Below are positions 60,574 through 64,000 of a stretch of DNA of 64,000 bases, piece by piece. Made by a program: the position numbers and the translations under genes. The DNA lies in contig CAUJIP010000045.1 of the NCBI GenBank assembly GCA_963205235.1, forward strand, positions 56,424-120,423. The letters are read 5' to 3'. The notes beneath the pieces are model-generated. The model searched no databases. It had not been told where the DNA came from and was given only the letters and a program-made list of their open reading frames with translations. How positions within the stretch are numbered: position 1 is the first letter of the stretch; every line of letters starts with the position of its first letter. This stretch comes from Pseudomonadota bacterium. GTDB taxonomy: Bacteria; Pseudomonadota; Alphaproteobacteria; Rhodobacterales; Rhodobacteraceae.

Positions 60574-63195
60574 CTACACCTTCTTGAAGCGTTCAAAGGC
60601 CGCTTCGAAGGGCTTTCGCATCGGCGCTCCATCGTTGAAGAATGGGAGCCCGTAAACGGTATAGTCTCGGCCTTGAAAGACGGTCTCGAGACTCGCGACC
60701 AGGTTGATTTGTTTGAGAAAATCCTCTTTCCATTGGTCTTGCTGTCGCAGGTGCTCGCCCTTTGGTTCGATGAATATCTGCATGACAGAGGTTTGCCCGT
60801 TGTCGGCGCGGCGCAGGAACAGCACGAAGTCGGGCTCAAAGGCTCGTCCCTCCTTGAAGTCGAAGAGCTGGAACAGCTTCTCGTTCCGCATCAGGTGGAA
60901 ATCTTGGTAAACGGCCTTCAGCGTCGCCTCGTTGTCGTGGAGGAAGCGAACGAAATGCTTCTCCTGATCGGTCCCATAGCTGTCATCGTAGATGTGCCAG
61001 TCCTTGGCGCCGAGGTCGATCAGGCTGAGGCCTGGTATCTTGCTCTCAGACCACGACAGGCCAGTCTCGCCCTGAACGCTGACCTTCAGCATCTTGTCGC
61101 AGAGGATGCTGTTCAGAGCGTGAGGCACAAAATTCTTGGTGCCCAGATAATCGACGCTCTCCTGCCGAATTCCCGTTTCGACGCCGTGCAGTACGAACTG
61201 CGCGATTTCAACCTTCGATCTTGATGACAGGTTCCGAAGGTCTGCGGGCAGCCCGGTTACCTTCACGGTAACCCCACCAAGGAAGCGGTTGGACGACATG
61301 AACTGGGTCATCCCGCTCAACTGTGGAAAGTATTCCTGCAGCCGGTCAAACTGGAAGAAGGGGTTGGTGTCGAGCGCGAAGCGCAGGATCGGCTGACCCA
61401 GATCAGACAGGGACCATGTTTCAGTCACCGGCTCCTGCCCGGGCGAGGCCTGACGCGGGCGAGCCTCGCCGAAAGCTGTCGCTTCGATTACCTGGCCAGT
61501 CATCAGTCGGGGGAAGGTAAACTCGCGGCCAGCCAGATAGTCATCCAGCCCTTTCACGGCATCGCGCGGATTCTTGATGCGATCATTCAGCCAAATATGG
61601 CCATGCTGATACAGGTCTGTCTGCTTAAAGCTGTCCTTGACCCGCAAGGTGACAGTCCGCGCGGTGTCGTCCAGCATCCCGGTTTCGCGTAGGGCGTTGC
61701 GGATATCCTGAATGTATTTCGGGTTGTGCGAACAATGATAATGCAGTTGTTCCAGCAGCCGGAGCGGATGATCGGCCTGACGATCATACTTGCGCATGGC
61801 GCGCGGAGCATCTGGCTGGTCTGCAGCGGTGAACGGAAAATACCGCGCCCCACGGCCGATCAGTTGCGCCTCTTGCATGGTGGTCTTGCCCACCTTGTTC
61901 TCTCGGCCGTCCCGAGTATCGTAAAGTCGGACGATGTCGAACAAGTTGAGCACGTCCCAACCTTCGTTCAGCTTGTCCACTGCAAAGATCACCCGCAGTT
62001 CATTGTCGCGGTCTTCCAGCGTGTTCAAGGCGATCTGGCGGGCTTGCAGGTCAGTGGGGCTGTTGACGTTCTCGACCTTGGCTGGGTCGAAATCCAGTTT
62101 GATCTCCGCCGCCAAGTCAGGTGCACTGACACCTCTTTCGTCAAAGATGAAGGCGAAAGCACGCGTCAGGGTTTCGTCGCCCTGACTGGCCGCCCGAAGG
62201 GCAAGAAGCGCATCGCCGTCCAGCACCTTGATCATTCCGTGGAAAAGCGCCTCGTTCGCGTTCGAGTCCGCGATGGTCTTCGATTTCATCAAGATCACGG
62301 GCTTACAGTCCACGCCGTGCGCTGCAGCCAGCTTGCGCCTCAACTGACTGACCACGACAGCCTGCAACATCCGGTCGCGCACGGGCAGATCGGCCTGCCG
62401 CAACTCGATGTCCTTCGAATACCCATCCTCGCGGAATTGCCGGAGAGCGTAATCGTACAGGATTTTGTCGTGATACTTGGCCCGGATTGCCGGGTGCGCC
62501 AGATCCACGGTCGCGGTGAATTCCAGCAGCAGGTTGTCCGGGTTTGCGCCCCAGATGCGGGCGACGGTGCTTTCCCAGCTGACCTTCTCTTCTTCCTCTT
62601 CCTTGCCCAGCTTCGCCTTGGTTTCAGCGCTAAGATGGTGCGCCTCGTCCGAGATCAGCACGATCTGCCGCGCTTCGAAATCCTCATAGGTCACGGCGTT
62701 TTCGCGCGGATTCAGCAACCGGCTGTGCAGCCCCTGGATGGTGGTGAAGTGGATGTTGATCGCGCCATCCACCCCCTCGTCGAAATTGTCCACGGCCCGG
62801 ATATCCACCAGCGCATCATCAATCCGGACCTGGGACGCAAACAGGTACTTGCTGGAAGCCGGGTTAAGGAAGTTGTCCTTGGTCTTTTCAATGATCTGCG
62901 ACGAGTTGACGAAGAACAGGAAGTTCCGCTGCCCTTTGGAGTAAAGATACAGGATCAGCGCCGCCATCAGCACCGTCTTGCCGCTGCCGGTGGCCATGTG
63001 GAACAGAAGTTGCGCAGGATTTGGGCGGTTCGGATACTTTTCCATGTAGAAGACGAACCGTTCCAAGGCGCGCTGCTGATAGGGGCGCAACGTGATGGAC
63101 GCGGCAAGGTTTTCGGAAATGCACGCCGGGATCTGGGACGTCAGGGCACCATACTTGGCGAGCGCGTCGAACTCCTGGGCGAGGGACTGCGTCAT
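60574..63195 (-). CDS. res: Type III restriction enzyme, Res subunit
   Basis: This 873-aa SF2 ATPase/nuclease has a Q-motif-like LRPYQQRALERFVFY, Walker A HMATGSGKTVLMAALI (about 67-74), motif II ISDEAHHLS, motif III EFTATVD and motif VI QLIGRGARYFPF. A C-terminal PD-(D/E)xK-type nuclease is seen in FEPDFVLFL...QIFIEPKGEHL. It acts only with the Mod subunit, which recognises the site. The start overlaps the mod stop by 4 bp (ATGA, 63192-63195), so the two are one operon. It lies outside the tRNA-Ser island as bounded by attR. Confidence 0.93.
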   Translation of the reverse strand: MTQSLAQEFDALAKYGALTSQIPACISENLAASITLRPYQQRALERFVFYMEKYPNRPNPAQLLFHMATGSGKTVLMAALILYLYSKGQRNFLFFVNSSQIIEKTKDNFLNPASSKYLFASQVRIDDALVDIRAVDNFDEGVDGAINIHFTTIQGLHSRLLNPRENAVTYEDFEARQIVLISDEAHHLSAETKAKLGKEEEEEKVSWESTVARIWGANPDNLLLEFTATVDLAHPAIRAKYHDKILYDYALRQFREDGYSKDIELRQADLPVRDRMLQAVVVSQLRRKLAAAHGVDCKPVILMKSKTIADSNANEALFHGMIKVLDGDALLALRAASQGDETLTRAFAFIFDERGVSAPDLAAEIKLDFDPAKVENVNSPTDLQARQIALNTLEDRDNELRVIFAVDKLNEGWDVLNLFDIVRLYDTRDGRENKVGKTTMQEAQLIGRGARYFPFTAADQPDAPRAMRKYDRQADHPLRLLEQLHYHCSHNPKYIQDIRNALRETGMLDDTARTVTLRVKDSFKQTDLYQHGHIWLNDRIKNPRDAVKGLDDYLAGREFTFPRLMTGQVIEATAFGEARPRQASPGQEPVTETWSLSDLGQPILRFALDTNPFFQFDRLQEYFPQLSGMTQFMSSNRFLGGVTVKVTGLPADLRNLSSRSKVEIAQFVLHGVETGIRQESVDYLGTKNFVPHALNSILCDKMLKVSVQGETGLSWSESKIPGLSLIDLGAKDWHIYDDSYGTDQEKHFVRFLHDNEATLKAVYQDFHLMRNEKLFQLFDFKEGRAFEPDFVLFLRRADNGQTSVMQIFIEPKGEHLRQQDQWKEDFLKQINLVASLETVFQGRDYTVYGLPFFNDGAPMRKPFEAAFERFKKV

Positions 63196-63962
63196 ACCTT
63201 GTCCCCATAGAACGTACGGTTGACCCGCATGTCCTCGTCAGCGATGCCATAGGCTTCGTCAGCCATGTCGCCATAATTGACATAGAGGTGGTTCGCGTCG
63301 AGGCAGTCAATCAGGACGCGCTTCTGGTCATCCAGCGGCAGGGCATCGAAGGCTGCGTCGGCCAGTCCATCCAGTTTCACGCCGGGCCGCACATAGCCCT
63401 CGGTCCGCAGACGGTCCCGCAGGGCGGCAAGGGCTGTGGCATCGACAGCATCGCGAATGTCATCGGCCAGCCTGGCGTTCCACCGGGCAAGCTCGGCATA
63501 GACAAAGCTGCCGCCGCCCTTCCAGTTAGCTGTGGCGGATATTCCGCCCTGTTCGCCGCCGATCACCTTTTTCAGGCGCAAGGCCGTCAGATCATAAATG
63601 TAGTCCATCTGTTCGACAGCAATCCAGCGGCGGCCCATCTTCTGTGCGACTGCGGCGGTCGTGCCGGATCCGGCAAAGAAGTCCAGCACGAGGTCGCCGG
63701 GGTTGGTGGCAATATGCAGGATGCGATGCAATAGGTATTCTGGCTTGGGCGTAGCAAATGGTGTGTCGAGACGCAGCCCAATGAGCTCTTGCTTGGCTTC
63801 TTGCGTGTGGCCAACCTCCTCGTAACTCCAAATTGTTTGTGGATTCAGACCGTCTTTAACGAATTTCTTGCGTCGTCCATGGCTGCCCCCTTGGGAGGGG
63901 CGCCGCGTGAGGATGAGGGGATCGCGGCGCCCGGTTGGTGCCTGGCCGCGGGGTCTTCGACC
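63192..63962 (-). pseudogene. mod: Type III DNA methyltransferase (mod), C-terminal part, 5' part missing or displaced
   Basis: The frame is open from 63962 (after an in-frame TGA at 63963-63965). From about 63875 downward it reads as a Mod beta-class methyltransferase: KKFVKDGLNPQTIWSYEEVGHTQ, TPFATPKPEYLLHRILHIATNPGDLVLDFFAGSGTTAAVAQKMGRRWIAVEQ (the SAM motif), then the res-contacting tail. Upstream of about 63880 the translation (GQAPTGRRDPLILTRRPSQGG) is unlike Mod, so the N-terminal half with the DPPY motif is interrupted here. It may resume beyond the window. Without Mod the Res subunit would be inactive. Confidence 0.7.
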
Positions 63963-63986
63963 TCATCCGACTCTGGGTGCGATTAA
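63885..63986. mobile_element. Structured GC-rich sequence interrupting mod, possible insertion-element end
   Basis: GCCCC (63885-63889) pairs with GGGGC (63897-63901). GGCGCCGCG (63899-63907) pairs perfectly with CGCGGCGCC (63923-63931) around a 15-nt loop. Mod homology ends at about 63880, immediately before. A non-coding, hairpin-rich end with no obvious terminal inverted repeat recalls IS110-type elements, but too little is in the window to decide. Confidence 0.35.
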
Positions 63987-64000
63987 CCTACAAAAACGCT

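Noticed and set aside
60318..60839. 173-aa minus-strand frame near the res 3' end
   Set aside because: It is an out-of-frame Ser/Arg-rich translation overlapping res and crossing its stop. It has no homology.
61726..63210. 494-aa plus-strand frame opposite res
   Set aside because: It is antisense to a complete type III Res gene and has shadow composition.

Overview
The window looks like the chromosome of a high-GC alphaproteobacterium of the Rhodobacteraceae (Rhodobacter/Paracoccus/Gemmobacter-like). This rests on GC-rich third codon positions, the phosphotransferase gene chpT of the CckA-ChpT-CtrA relay, an olsB-olsA pair for ornithine lipids, lysC directly followed by ptsP, the rplU-rpmA...obgE-proB-proA order, and family-type intergenic repeats carrying a GGATATTTG core. 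I cannot name a genus from sequence alone.

Layout. 1-15.4 kb: two tandem secreted paralogues, then housekeeping genes (xseA, purD, lysC, ptsP), a malonyl-CoA-synthetase-like ligase, small enzymes, a lytic transglycosylase, and an alpha-hydroxy-acid oxidase/SDR pair ending in two decayed gene fragments. 15.7-34.8 kb: an accessory catabolic region. It holds an AraC regulator, an SDR, a StyA-like (styrene/indole) flavin monooxygenase, a winged-helix regulator, a RutA-like flavin monooxygenase and a flavin reductase. Next comes a reverse-strand operon (isatin-hydrolase-like cyclase, COG1233 FAD oxidoreductase, MarR, IorA, IorB). Divergent from it are a second COG1233 oxidoreductase and a complete Dpp/Opp-type ABC importer. 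Together these genes suggest import and oxidative breakdown of an aromatic or N-heterocyclic, perhaps indolic, compound. The pathway is inferred, and no individual step is proven here.

34.8-50.2 kb: a TetR-controlled efflux operon resembling cecR-ybhGFS (with a single permease gene), then core genes trmJ, thiE-like, olsBA, DUF3553, chpT, proA, proB, obgE, rpmA, rplU and a DUF2059 gene, ending at a tRNA-Ser(CGA).

50.28-60.30 kb: a genomic island inserted in the 3' end of that tRNA. A 14-bp direct repeat (50265-50278 and 60284-60297) marks the ends, and a P4-type tyrosine integrase sits by the right end. The island carries a type I restriction-modification operon (hsdM-hsdS-unknown-hsdR), a second tyrosine recombinase with a zinc-binding HTH protein and an AlpA-like regulator, and an AT-richer unknown gene overlapping the end of the integrase gene. 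Beyond attR lies a type III restriction-modification pair (res and mod). The mod frame loses its 5' part near 63.88 kb, where a strongly structured GC-rich sequence, possibly the end of an insertion element, begins.

The best candidates for undescribed biology are (i) the 15.7-34.8 kb catabolic locus, especially the five-gene reverse operon plus divergent partner, (ii) the unknown 240-aa protein inside the hsd operon, and (iii) the unknown 297-aa gene coupled to the island integrase.
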